Source: JACCYI01 sp963828075
GTDB lineage: Bacteria > Actinomycetota > Thermoleophilia > Solirubrobacterales > Solirubrobacteraceae
DNA: 64,000 nucleotides
Direction of reading: 5' to 3'
NCBI GenBank assembly: GCA_963828075.1
Contig: CAWHDH010000021.1
Location: 2,232,001 to 2,296,000 of the forward strand
Shown in pieces: positions 27,046 to 35,329 of this stretch. The notes below the pieces were generated by a model. The model did no database searches. It was not told the origin of the DNA and was given only the letters and a program-made list of their open reading frames with translations. Both the position numbers and the translations under genes were made by a program. Each line of letters begins with the position of its first letter. Positions within the stretch are counted from its first letter, which is position 1.

Positions 27046-27063
27046 GGGACGAAGCGGCGAAGG
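27046..27063 (-). repeat. Distal attachment-site repeat of the selC island
   Basis: GGGACGAAGCGGCGAAGG here is identical to 35330-35347, where it forms the 3' end of the tRNA-Sec gene (3' T-stem strand, 3' acceptor strand, discriminator and 4 flanking bases). The repeats are in the same orientation and enclose the whole RiPP cluster. This is the usual mark left when an element integrates into a tRNA 3' end. Confidence 0.78.
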
Positions 27064-27078
27064 GGGCTCCCGCGGTCG

Positions 27079-27819
27079 CTACAGATCGCGCCGCCTCTGG
27101 ATCGCGACCGTCCCGCCGACCACGAGCACGCTCATCACGAGCAGGTAGATCGCGTGCGGCCACTGGTCGGCCACCGGCTCACCCGTCCAGATGTCGGTCA
27201 TCGGGTCGATCATCTGCGCCACCGGCAGCAGCGACCCGAACGTGTCGAGCCAGCCCGGGAACTGGTCGCGCGGGATCGCGGCGCCCGACAGGAACAGCAT
27301 GATGAAGAACACGACGGACCCGACGGCCTGCGCCGAGCGCACGGACGTGAACATCGCCGACAGCAGATGCCCGCTGGCGAAGAACGCGACCGCGCCCAGG
27401 ATCAGGAAGGCGGCGATGGCCGGCACCGAGCCGCCGAACTTCAACCCGAACACCAGGACGCCGACCACCAGCACGAGCAGGGCGCCGGCCAGGAACAGGA
27501 TGGCGTGGGCGATCGACTGCGACGCGATCAGCGTCGAGCGCCGCAGCGGCGTGGCAAACAGCGTCTTCAGATAGCCGCTGTCGCGGTACTCGCCGAGGAC
27601 GATCGGGATGCTCATCAGCCCGAGGTTGGAGATGATCATCGCGAACAGCGCCGGGACGTAGATGTCGATGTACTGGTACTCGCCGTTGTCGAGCTTGGAG
27701 TCGCCGAACGCGGCCCCAATCGTGAGCAGCAGGATCAGCGGGAACACGATCGTGAAGAACGTGCCGATCGGTTCGCGCAGGAACAGCATGAACTCCAGGC
27801 GGGTCAGTCGGGCGAGCAT
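27079..27819 (-). CDS. ABC-2 type permease of the RiPP exporter
   Basis: A 246-residue ABC-2 membrane protein with six hydrophobic helices (IGTFFTIVFPLILLLTIGAAF, ALFAMIISNLGLMSIPIVLGEYRDSGYLKTLFATPL, SVVFFIMLFLSGAAIPRDQFP). The EYRDSGYLKTL loop is typical of drug and bacteriocin exporters (DrrB/SagH-like). Its ATG overlaps the ATPase stop by 1 nt (TGATG). It is the last gene of the cluster and probably exports the modified peptide. Confidence 0.87.
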   Translation of the reverse strand: MLARLTRLEFMLFLREPIGTFFTIVFPLILLLTIGAAFGDSKLDNGEYQYIDIYVPALFAMIISNLGLMSIPIVLGEYRDSGYLKTLFATPLRRSTLIASQSIAHAILFLAGALLVLVVGVLVFGLKFGGSVPAIAAFLILGAVAFFASGHLLSAMFTSVRSAQAVGSVVFFIMLFLSGAAIPRDQFPGWLDTFGSLLPVAQMIDPMTDIWTGEPVADQWPHAIYLLVMSVLVVGGTVAIQRRRDL

Positions 27820-28805
27820 CAGGATTCCTCCTCCCCGGCGAGCAGCATGAGGTCTTCGAGTCGCGCCCGGCGGACCTGCATCTCCAGCCCGGCGCCGAAC
27901 TCGGCGCGTGCCTGCTCCGTGAACTGATCGAGCGCGTCCTCGTCGTCGAAGAACGCCGCGAACCGGCCGGCGCCGACGCGGGACGCGGTCGAGCGCTCGA
28001 AGGTGCCGAGCTCGCGGGCGTCGCCGGCGAATCGCTCGGGCACGAGCGCCGCGAACCCCAGGCCGCGCTCGTCGAGCACTCTGCGCGGGGGTCCCTGGAC
28101 GAGGACGCGCCCGCGTGCGAGCAGCAGGACGCGGTCGCAGAAGTCCTCCGCCTCTTCGAGGTTGTGGGTGGTGACCAGCACCGCCGCGCCTCCCGCCCGC
28201 GCGGTCGTGATCGTCGACCACACGAGCTCCCTGGACTGCGGATCGAGCCCTGAGGTCGGCTCGTCGAGCAGCAGCATCGGCGGGTTCCCGATCAGCGCGC
28301 ACGCGAGCATCGCGCGGCGGCGCTGGCCGCCCGACAGCGACTTGTAGTCGCTCGCGGCGGCGCCCTGGAGGCCGACCGCGCGCAGTGCGTCGTCCACGGT
28401 CATCGGGTTGCTGTAGAACGACTGAAAGACGCCCAGCAGCTCGTGCAGGCGCGCCTTGTCAGGAGCGCCGCCGTCCTGGAACAGGACGCCGACCCGCTCC
28501 CGCACGGTCCGGTCGCGCTCGCGGCGCGAGCTCGGCGGGGCGCCGAAGAACGACACCGTCCCGGCATCGGGCCGGCGCGACCCCTGGACGACCTCCAGCG
28601 CCGTCGTCTTGCCCGCGCCGTTGGGCCCGCAGATGCACAGGATCTCACCGGCGGCGACCTCGAAGGACACGCCGTCGAGCGCCCTCACCTTCCCGTACTG
28701 CTTGACGAGCCCGTCGGCTGTCATGGCGCGCGCGCCATCCTTCGTCTCGGTCTGGGGCTCGAGGGACTGCGCCGGGGCGAGCATTTGCTGTTCGGAAACT
28801 GTCAT
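27819..28805 (-). CDS. ABC transporter ATP-binding protein of the RiPP exporter
   Basis: A 328-residue ATPase: Walker A GPNGAGKTT, Q-loop VLFQDGG, signature LSGGQRRRAML, Walker B MLLLDEP and switch His in VTTHNLEEAEDFCDRV. The C-terminal ~80 residues resemble the tail of DrrA/CcmA-type exporters. A ~45-residue N-terminal extension precedes the domain; an internal ATG (MTADGLV) could be the true start. ATG 28805 overlaps the previous stop (ATGA). With the following permease it forms an exporter like SagGHI of streptolysin S clusters. There is no C39 peptidase domain, so leader removal must be done elsewhere. Confidence 0.88.
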   Translation of the reverse strand: MTVSEQQMLAPAQSLEPQTETKDGARAMTADGLVKQYGKVRALDGVSFEVAAGEILCICGPNGAGKTTALEVVQGSRRPDAGTVSFFGAPPSSRRERDRTVRERVGVLFQDGGAPDKARLHELLGVFQSFYSNPMTVDDALRAVGLQGAAASDYKSLSGGQRRRAMLACALIGNPPMLLLDEPTSGLDPQSRELVWSTITTARAGGAAVLVTTHNLEEAEDFCDRVLLLARGRVLVQGPPRRVLDERGLGFAALVPERFAGDARELGTFERSTASRVGAGRFAAFFDDEDALDQFTEQARAEFGAGLEMQVRRARLEDLMLLAGEEES

Positions 28806-29974
28806 CGCGTGGCTCCTTGCAACGAGGGCGCGGTGGTCAAGGGTCTGAGGCCGGTGGGCCAGCGGGGCTCGCGGACGGCGCCGTCGCCGGCGACGAGCCG
28901 CACACCTGGGTCGTCGAGCCGGGCGTGCCGCGCGGCCGCGGCGAGCAGTTGCTCCCACGGGTGGCCGCGGCCGTTGAGCACCGTCGCCTCGGCGTACAGG
29001 CCGGTGCTGGGGAAGACGCCGAACTCGGGAAAGCCGGAACCGAGCGCGAGGTCGCCGCCGGCGGCGACGCAGGCCTGGCTCGCCTCGGCGACCGTGTCGG
29101 CCAGGCGCGCGGCGAGGTCGGCGTCGGCGCCGGCGCCGGAGCCGACCCAGCCGCGCTCGAGCATTCGCTTGCGCCCGACGGCGAGGCCGACGGGGCCGCG
29201 CATCCGCGCGAGCTGCTCGGTGTACGGGAGGAAGTCGGTGCAGCGGTTCGCGCCCGGGTCGCTGACCGCCTCGCCGAGCAGCAGCCGGCGAACGAACAGG
29301 GCGGCGAGCGGGACGATCGTCGCCCCCGCCGCGCCCGCCGCGGCCGCCCACTGGACGAGGCCGCTGGTGTCGATCTCCCGCAGCCCTTTCCAGCTCGCGA
29401 GCCCGTGGGCGAGCGGTGCCAGGCCGACGTAGAGCGCGCCGGGGATGATCGGCCGTGGATCGGTGCCCCACGAGATCGCAAGCACCAGGTCGTGCTCGCG
29501 AGCCGCGTCGGCGCAATCGTCCAACAGGGCGGACGGCAGGTGCCGGCCGGCCAGGACGAAGCGCGCCCCGTCGGCCGCCGCCGTCTCGACCTCGGTCCGG
29601 ACGTCGTCGCCGTCGAGCACGACCCGCGCCGTCGGCCGCGAGACCGGGGGACCGTCGAGCGCGCCTCCCGCGGACTGCACCTCGACCGCCGGGCCGGGGA
29701 GCCGTCGCAGCGCGCGCACGGTCGGCAGCGGCTGCACGGCATCCATGACGGAGACGACGCCGCCCGCGGCATACTCGCGCAGGCAGGCGAGAAGTGGGTC
29801 GAGCGCGCCGGCCTCCGGGAAGCCCTCCTCGTAGCCGAACACCCCGCCGGCGGAATCGACGAGGCCCGGCATCACGAAGCCGACATGGACATCCGCGTCC
29901 TCGGCTGCGAGCTCGATCTGGCCAGGCCCGCCGAAGCGGGTGCCGTCGAAGCAGCTGTCGAAGGTGACGATCAC
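28802..29974 (-). CDS. Amidohydrolase-like protein lacking the first metal-binding HxH
   Basis: A 390-residue protein with the amidohydrolase layout: N-terminal beta part, the entry MPGLVD, barrel elements (VLAISWGTDPRPIIPGALYVG, ATIVPLAALF) and a C-terminal GSGFPEFGVFPSTGLYAEATVLN region. In active enzymes GLVDxHxH follows MPGLVD; here it reads MPGLVDSAGGVFG, so the first two metal ligands are missing. It may be catalytically dead and act as a scaffold, or use a different chemistry in peptide maturation. Starts at GTG 29974 on a GTGA overlap with the CPBP gene. Confidence 0.68.
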   Translation of the reverse strand: MIVTFDSCFDGTRFGGPGQIELAAEDADVHVGFVMPGLVDSAGGVFGYEEGFPEAGALDPLLACLREYAAGGVVSVMDAVQPLPTVRALRRLPGPAVEVQSAGGALDGPPVSRPTARVVLDGDDVRTEVETAAADGARFVLAGRHLPSALLDDCADAAREHDLVLAISWGTDPRPIIPGALYVGLAPLAHGLASWKGLREIDTSGLVQWAAAAGAAGATIVPLAALFVRRLLLGEAVSDPGANRCTDFLPYTEQLARMRGPVGLAVGRKRMLERGWVGSGAGADADLAARLADTVAEASQACVAAGGDLALGSGFPEFGVFPSTGLYAEATVLNGRGHPWEQLLAAAARHARLDDPGVRLVAGDGAVREPRWPTGLRPLTTAPSLQGATR

Positions 29975-30711
29975 GCGGGCGTCGCTCCCAGAGGCGCGCG
30001 TACCCGCTCGCGACGCTGCTCGCGCCTGCGGTTCCAGCGCGCCACCGCCACCTGGTAGGCGAGATGGCTCGCGAGCGCGGGGATGATGCCGAGCGCGAGG
30101 ACGGTGAGGCCCGTCCAGGCGAGGCCGCACATCGACTTGGTGAAGACCGCGCGCAGCCCGAAATAGAAGTGGCAGGCGCCGAACAGGACCACGCCCGCGG
30201 CGATGATCCCCGCCTCCGCCGCGCCGCCGTACTGCGCCTGGACCTCGCGCACGCCGATCCCTCGCCACAGGAGCTCCTCGAGGACTGCGAAGAGCACCGC
30301 CTGCAGCATGAACCAGCGTCCCGCCGTCGCAGCCGCCGCGCGCTGCGTCCCGCGGCCGCCGGCAGAGACGGACGAGATCCCGCCGTCGCGGCGGCGCCGC
30401 GCAAGCCGCAGCGAGAGCTCGAGCTCGACGAAGAGCAGCGCGTAGCCGGCGGCCACGCCCACGCCGGTCAGGAGGATCGTCGGCAGCAGGTGGTCCGGGA
30501 GCGGGGCGAAGAGCCGCTCGGCCCCAGGCTCCACGAGCCCGATCGCCGCCGTCGTGTACGTCATCAGGATCGCCAGGTAGATCACCGAGCTGCGCGCGCT
30601 CATCGCCTCCTGCGCGGCCGGCCCGCGCGCTGCGGCGAGCGTGAATGCGATCCCCATCAGCGAGACCATGACGACCGGGAACGCGAGCGCGGCGACAGCG
30701 GGATCCAGCAT
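29971..30711 (-). CDS. CPBP-family intramembrane protease (SagE-like)
   Basis: A 246-residue membrane protein with the CPBP/Abi motifs: EELLWRGIGVREVQ (Glu-Glu..Arg) and GACHFYFGLRAVFTKSMCGLAWTG (His). In streptolysin S-type clusters SagE belongs to this family and is thought to cut the leader peptide or give immunity. ATG 30711 overlaps the preceding stop (TGATG). Its place inside the operon makes leader protease the best guess. Confidence 0.84.
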   Translation of the reverse strand: MLDPAVAALAFPVVMVSLMGIAFTLAAARGPAAQEAMSARSSVIYLAILMTYTTAAIGLVEPGAERLFAPLPDHLLPTILLTGVGVAAGYALLFVELELSLRLARRRRDGGISSVSAGGRGTQRAAAATAGRWFMLQAVLFAVLEELLWRGIGVREVQAQYGGAAEAGIIAAGVVLFGACHFYFGLRAVFTKSMCGLAWTGLTVLALGIIPALASHLAYQVAVARWNRRREQRRERVRAPLGATPA

Positions 30712-31592
30712 CAGGCGTCGCGCACCTCGTCGGTGAGGATCGTCGACTCCGGCGGCACGGACAGGCCGAAGAGCACCATCGGGAACTGCTCGTCGCCGTC
30801 GATGCCGAGCAGCTCGGAGACGTCGTCGTCGTAGTAGGCCGCGACCGCGCAGGTGTGCAGCCCGCAGGCCGTGCCGGTCAGGTACAGGTTCTCGACGAGG
30901 CAGCCGGTGTCCACGTGCATGAACCGGTATCCGCGCTCTCCGTACTTCCAGTCCACGCGCGCGAAGTCGCCGGTGATCGCGAGGACGACGGACGCGTACC
31001 CGAGCCACTCCGCGTAGGTCGCCGCGCGCGTGACGAGGCGGCGCATGTTGCCGTCGTCCAGGAGCCTCAGCGCGTGGTCGATCGGGTGGTAGTAGTACAG
31101 ACCCTGGTCGAGGCCGGCGACGTTGTTGGGGACCAGATAGATGTCGAACGGCTGCAGCCCGCCGGCCGACGGCGCGTACCGGGCCGGGAAGCGCTTCCGG
31201 TTGTAGGCGGGTATCACCTCGCGGGTGCCGGCCGACCAGTGGAGCACCGTCGACAGCGTCTCGAGCGCCATCGGCTCAGCGGCCGCGTGGTGCTTGGAAC
31301 GCCGCCGCTCGAGGACCTCGCTCAGCGGGACGTCGATCGAGGCCGGCGGGGGGAGCGCGACCGACGACAGGTGGCTGCGCTCCAGCACCGGCCACGGCGC
31401 CTTCTTGGTGGTCATCGCCTGATACGCGGCCCAGTCGGTCGTCATCCGGTCCGCGCGCGTCAGGTGCGCGAACAGCCGGCGCGGGCCCAGCGGCTCCTCG
31501 AGGCCGAGCTCATCGGCACGCTCGCGCGCCTGGTCGAGGTGCTCGTCGTCGAGCAGCGGGACACTCGCCGGTGCGGCTTGCAGGTCGGTCAT
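30711..31592 (-). CDS. SagB-type FMN-dependent azoline dehydrogenase
   Basis: A 293-residue nitroreductase-fold protein of the SagB group: RRRSKHHAAAEPMALETLSTVLHWSAGTR at the FMN phosphate end, YAPSAGGLQPFDIYLV, and the C-terminal HVDTGCLVENLYLTGTACGLHTCAVAAYYDDDVSELLGIDGDEQFP. SagB enzymes oxidise thiazolines or oxazolines made by the YcaO complex to thiazoles and oxazoles using FMN. It overlaps both neighbours by 1-4 nt. Confidence 0.86.
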   Translation of the reverse strand: MTDLQAAPASVPLLDDEHLDQARERADELGLEEPLGPRRLFAHLTRADRMTTDWAAYQAMTTKKAPWPVLERSHLSSVALPPPASIDVPLSEVLERRRSKHHAAAEPMALETLSTVLHWSAGTREVIPAYNRKRFPARYAPSAGGLQPFDIYLVPNNVAGLDQGLYYYHPIDHALRLLDDGNMRRLVTRAATYAEWLGYASVVLAITGDFARVDWKYGERGYRFMHVDTGCLVENLYLTGTACGLHTCAVAAYYDDDVSELLGIDGDEQFPMVLFGLSVPPESTILTDEVRDA

Positions 31593-32407
31593 TCGTGCGA
31601 CTCCTCTCGGGGCGACAGCGCGCACACCGCTGCGACGAAGCGCTCGACGCCGTCGAGCATCAGGAGCTCCTCCATCTCGCGATCGAGGACGTCCATCCCG
31701 ACCCACGGCACCAGGCCCGCCTGCATTGCCGCGCCCGTCACGAAACTCAGCGCCCGCCCGGTGTCGATCCACGCGCGCCGCAGGCCGCGGGGGCCGTAGA
31801 ACATCATGTACCGCCACGGCGCGCCGACCAGCACGATCCAGGCCAGCGGCGCCAGGTCGGCGGGCCGCTCGAGCACCGCGGCGTCGAAGCGGTGCGCCTC
31901 GGGCAGCGTGCGCTCCCGCCAGATGAACGGCCGCCCGAGCGGCTGGCGCGCGACGCTTCCGTCCAGGACCAGGAACATGTCGACGGCGAAGAACGCCTGC
32001 CCGGCCCCGGCGGGGTCCGTGGTCGTTCGCAGCACCGTCGCCAGCCTCGGGTCGAGCCGCTCATGGTCGACGACGACGGTGTCGCTCGCACCCGGCTCGA
32101 GGTCCTCCGGGTTGGGGTTGTAGGAGAGCTCGGTGAGCATCCGCCACAGCTCGGAGGGGCCGGCGGGGTCCGGTCGCTCGGCGTACACGCCGCGGCGGCT
32201 CAGCCGCGTGTTGGCGATGAACGCCTCGCCGACGTGCGGTGCGCGGCGGTCGAGCCGGTTCTGGAAGTCGAGCGCGGCGCCGCCACGCAGCTCGATCGAC
32301 GTCGTCGGGGGCAGCACGGTCTCCTCGACGAGCGAGCGAAACCGGGCGGCGTCGAGCGGGCCCCACTTGGAGCCACTCGGGAGCGTTGGGATCTCGGGTC
32401 CGGGCAT
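31589..32407 (-). CDS. Second SagB/nitroreductase-like maturation protein
   Basis: A 272-residue protein with a nitroreductase-like layout: SRRGVYAERPDPAGPSELWRMLTELSYNPNPE at the front, and GLRRAWIDTGRALSFVTGAAMQAGLVPWVGMDVLDREMEELLMLDGVERFVAAVCAL at the back. These parts align in order with SagB-type proteins but many FMN-contact residues are replaced. It may be a non-catalytic partner of the SagB enzyme made next, or a second dehydrogenase. It starts directly after the E1-like gene stop and ends on an ATGA overlap. Confidence 0.66.
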   Translation of the reverse strand: MPGPEIPTLPSGSKWGPLDAARFRSLVEETVLPPTTSIELRGGAALDFQNRLDRRAPHVGEAFIANTRLSRRGVYAERPDPAGPSELWRMLTELSYNPNPEDLEPGASDTVVVDHERLDPRLATVLRTTTDPAGAGQAFFAVDMFLVLDGSVARQPLGRPFIWRERTLPEAHRFDAAVLERPADLAPLAWIVLVGAPWRYMMFYGPRGLRRAWIDTGRALSFVTGAAMQAGLVPWVGMDVLDREMEELLMLDGVERFVAAVCALSPREESHE

Positions 32408-33427
32408 CTAGAAGAGGAGGTGGCGGGGATAGGAGGGGCTGCCCCAGTTGCAGGCCGGGCAGCGCGGCAGCTTGAGGACCTCGACGAAGTCCACGGTGAG
32501 CTCGCGGTAGTCGAGGATCAGCGCCAGGTTGGGGTTGAAGCCGGCAGTGCCCTGGAGGGCGTGCATCGTCCACGCGGCCGTCCACGCGCCACCGAGGGCC
32601 GACGTCAGCGGGCTCGTCGCGAAGCCGGCGCCCGCCGGGGGTGGGCCGCCGTTGCCGTCGGCCCGGCCGCTCCCGTTCTGCACGAGCTGCTCCTTCTGGA
32701 GCAGGTACTCGTCGCGCAGCGCCACGGTGGCTTCGAACTGGATCTCGAACTCGGCGTAGCACGGGCCCTCGTGTGGCGTGAACACGGGGCCCACGATCGC
32801 CGTCGGGCCGTCGGCGATGCTCGGCAGCCAGCGCCCGCCGAGCTCGAGCATGACCTCGTTGACGCGATGCAGCAACGCGGGCCGGAACGAGTCGGGCGCG
32901 ACCACGAGCAGGCCGTCGGTATCGGTGCCCAGCGCCGACAGCGCGTCGGCCGCCGCCCCGTCGGGGCCGTCGGACGACAGCGCCTCCTCGGGAAGCGACC
33001 GGACGGTGCCGATCGGCAGCCGCTCGAGCTGCCGGCGGACCTCGGTGCCGTGGCGGGCGTCGCCGAGCAGGACGACCCGGTCGCGCGGGGCGTCGCCGTC
33101 GAACAGCAGCTCCATCTCGACACGCCCCAGGTCCTTGGACGCGGGAACGAGCACGGAGCGCGTGCGCAGGAACTCGGTCGCCTCGTCGATCGCCGTGTCG
33201 TCGAGGCCGATCTCAGCGAGCGTCTCCGCGGCTGGTACGCCGGCCGCGCGCGCCTTCTCGAAGGCGCGGACGACGGGGCCGACGCGTCCCGTGCGGCCCT
33301 CGTCCATGAGGATGTGCGAGAACCGCGAGCGGATCCCGAAGCGCACGAGGACTTCGTCGCGGCTGCACACCACGACGTTCAAGAGTGGGTTGAGGACCAG
33401 CTCCTCGACGGCGGTCGTACTTGGCAT
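32408..33427 (-). CDS. E1-like/Ocin-ThiF-like partner protein (SagC-type, leader-peptide binding)
   Basis: A 339-residue protein that lacks the ATP-binding motif of true ThiF enzymes but has the layout of TOMM cyclodehydratase partner proteins: an N-terminal winged-helix-like part (LNPLLNVVVCSRDEVLVRFGIRSRFSHILMDEG), a Rossmann-like middle (RVVLLGDARHGTEVRRQLERL, GLLVVAPDSFRPALLHRVNEV) and a C-terminal CPAC. Such proteins bind the leader peptide and present the core to YcaO. It sits between the precursor and the SagB genes. The assignment rests on fold layout and context. Confidence 0.72.
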   Translation of the reverse strand: MPSTTAVEELVLNPLLNVVVCSRDEVLVRFGIRSRFSHILMDEGRTGRVGPVVRAFEKARAAGVPAAETLAEIGLDDTAIDEATEFLRTRSVLVPASKDLGRVEMELLFDGDAPRDRVVLLGDARHGTEVRRQLERLPIGTVRSLPEEALSSDGPDGAAADALSALGTDTDGLLVVAPDSFRPALLHRVNEVMLELGGRWLPSIADGPTAIVGPVFTPHEGPCYAEFEIQFEATVALRDEYLLQKEQLVQNGSGRADGNGGPPPAGAGFATSPLTSALGGAWTAAWTMHALQGTAGFNPNLALILDYRELTVDFVEVLKLPRCPACNWGSPSYPRHLLF

Positions 33428-33515
33428 GGCAAAGCCCAGGCTCCTTGCGGTCGGAGGGGTTCAGGGCGCGGAACCCCGGGCCGGTGGCCCGGGGCCCGTC
33501 GCTGCGTTGGTTCGA

Positions 33516-33638
33516 CTACAGGACAGCGGTCGCGCAATGGCACCAGCAGTTGCAACAGCAACACCAGCCGCCAGGTGCAACGACCACGTCGACCGAGTCG
33601 TACCGTTCCTCGACTCGCTTGACCGAAGTCAGCGTCAT
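33516..33638 (-). CDS. TOMM/RiPP precursor peptide, 40 residues, Cys-rich core
   Basis: The peptide starts MTLTSVKRVEERYDSVDVVV and ends APGGWCCCCNCWCHCATAVL. The first ~24 residues form a charged leader ending in Gly-Gly (residues 23-24). The C-terminal 16 residues hold seven Cys (26-29, 31, 33, 35) and one Thr, all possible sites for YcaO cyclisation to thiazol(in)e/oxazol(in)e. A strong SD (GGGGAGGTGA) ends 5 nt before ATG 33638. The CCCC run recalls streptolysin S-type precursors. It lies between YcaO and the E1-like gene, the right place for a substrate. The cleavage site after GG is inference. Confidence 0.85.
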   Translation of the reverse strand: MTLTSVKRVEERYDSVDVVVAPGGWCCCCNCWCHCATAVL

Positions 33639-33688
33639 GGATCTCACCTCCCCGTGTGGATAGGGACTTCCATGTGCGAGGATCCGCT

Positions 33689-35134
33689 TCACGGATATGG
33701 CATTGGGTCGGGGTTGATGTCCGCGTAGGCCAGCGGGCGAGGGTGCACGCCGAGCTCGTGGCCGAGCGTGTAATAGCGCGGGTTGCCGAGCATCGGCAGA
33801 GACGGCAGGAAGGGCGCCGACAGCTGTGTGATGATCGTCTTCATCAGCTTCACCGTCTTGAACTGCGGCGGGGTGAAGTCGAACACGATCGGGTCCATGC
33901 CGTGCCGCTGGAGTGCCGCGAGCGTGTACTCCCAGCGATCGTCGAGCGTCGGGAGGTGAACGCGCTCAATTTCGGAGAGGTTCACCTTCTCCTCGGTGTC
34001 GACGTACCAGCGCAACCGCTCGAAGTTCTCCTTGTAGCCGTAATAGGAGAGGATCTTGATGAAGACGTTGAGGTCGGCACGCTTGACGTCCTTCTCGACG
34101 CCGAACAGCCGGTCCATCGCACCGGACAGCCCCCAGCCCGGCGCGGCCAGCGAGATGCCCAGCGGGACCATGGCCTGGCCGAACTCTCCGACGGCGCTCA
34201 GCAGGCACTCCTCGATGTCGTGGGACACGCCGCCGCCCGCGTAGTACTTGTACCGCGTGAAGGAGTCGTGGTACTCGATCGCCGTGAGCACCTTGATCTC
34301 CGGGAACTCCAGCGGGTGCAGGTAGAACGTCGGCTGCGCGCCGAGCGACTCCGACAGGGTCAGCAGCCGGTCGAGCTCACGGATCTGCGGCTCGCAGTCG
34401 ACGACGATCTTCTTCGGCGGGATCCGCGAGTACCAGTGGATGTTCACGCCGTCGCGCTCGAACACCTCGAGGATGCCGTGCAGGATCGCCTCGCGCTCGT
34501 CGATGTGCGAGGCCAGCCCGCCGGAGCTCGAATAGCCGATCTGCGTCTCTCGCTTGTTCACCGGCGGGTAGAAGATCGCCGCCAGCTGGGCGGGGAACCA
34601 CACATCGTCGCCCGAGATGAGCCGCCGCCCCTTGAGCCAGCCCACGTATGAGTCCTCCGTGAACGGCTCGTATGGGAAGTCGGGCTCGGCGTGCTGCTCA
34701 GCGTGAAACAGCGACACATCGGCTGGGTCGATGCAGGGATAGCCCTGCCCCGAGAGCGTCGAGTAGGACCCATAGACGACGTCGCCGACGTGGTCGAACC
34801 AACTCAACATCCCGAGCCCGCGCTCGACCGACTCGGCGAGGCTCGAGCAGAACATGCCGTGCAGGTTGGAGCCTTTGCCCCCCGCGTACAGGGCACGGTT
34901 GAGCTGGGCGTTGAACCCGCTCAGGCCGAGCGTCTTTCGCAGTATGTAGTCGTAGTCGTAGTTGTAGACGTGACCCGAGTAGAGCGGGAGGTTCCCGCCG
35001 ACGCCGAAGTAGGTGATCATCCGGCGGATCGGGCCATACGGGCTGTAGAACCGCATCAGGTCCTCGACGCCCATCGCCTCGTGCTCCGACATCCGGTACT
35101 TCATGGGCGCCCAGGAGCGGTTCACGACGTCCAT
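33689..35134 (-). CDS. YcaO-domain azoline-forming cyclodehydratase (SagD-like)
   Basis: A 481-residue YcaO protein. It contains SSSGGLASHIDEREAILHG then ILEVFERD (nucleotide-binding Glu and Arg residues), GGGVSHDIEECLLSAVGEFGQ and a Pro-rich C-terminus (PDPMPYP), the tail typical of azoline-forming YcaO enzymes. These use ATP to activate the backbone amide and cyclise Cys, Ser or Thr of a precursor bound to a partner protein. ATG 35134 is used; GTG 35158 with AAGGGG upstream would add 8 residues. It is first in the cluster, directly before the precursor gene. Confidence 0.9.
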   Translation of the reverse strand: MDVVNRSWAPMKYRMSEHEAMGVEDLMRFYSPYGPIRRMITYFGVGGNLPLYSGHVYNYDYDYILRKTLGLSGFNAQLNRALYAGGKGSNLHGMFCSSLAESVERGLGMLSWFDHVGDVVYGSYSTLSGQGYPCIDPADVSLFHAEQHAEPDFPYEPFTEDSYVGWLKGRRLISGDDVWFPAQLAAIFYPPVNKRETQIGYSSSGGLASHIDEREAILHGILEVFERDGVNIHWYSRIPPKKIVVDCEPQIRELDRLLTLSESLGAQPTFYLHPLEFPEIKVLTAIEYHDSFTRYKYYAGGGVSHDIEECLLSAVGEFGQAMVPLGISLAAPGWGLSGAMDRLFGVEKDVKRADLNVFIKILSYYGYKENFERLRWYVDTEEKVNLSEIERVHLPTLDDRWEYTLAALQRHGMDPIVFDFTPPQFKTVKLMKTIITQLSAPFLPSLPMLGNPRYYTLGHELGVHPRPLAYADINPDPMPYP

Positions 35135-35296
35135 CGACAGACTTAAGGTTGATTGCACCTCGTACCCCTTACGCAGATGCCGCCGATGGCCCGAAAATAC
35201 GTGCAAGTGGTTCGGGCCGGCCCGATTGGGGCGCGGCATGTCGTATCCCTGCGAAGCCCTTACCCGCATCGGCCGGACGGCACGCAGCTTTTCTCA

Positions 35297-35322
35297 TTAG
35301 GTGAACGGAGACGTTCACCTAA
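35297..35322. promoter_or_regulatory. Perfect 26-bp palindrome inside the island end
   Basis: Arms TTAGGTGAACG (35297-35307) and CGTTCACCTAA (35312-35322) are perfect inverted repeats around GAGA. It lies 11 bp beyond the tRNA-Sec 3' end and ~140-160 bp upstream of the YcaO start. It could be an operator for the RiPP operon, a recombination-protein site next to the attachment repeat, or a terminator for selC (no T-run follows). Confidence 0.6.
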
Positions 35323-35329
35323 ATCGTCG

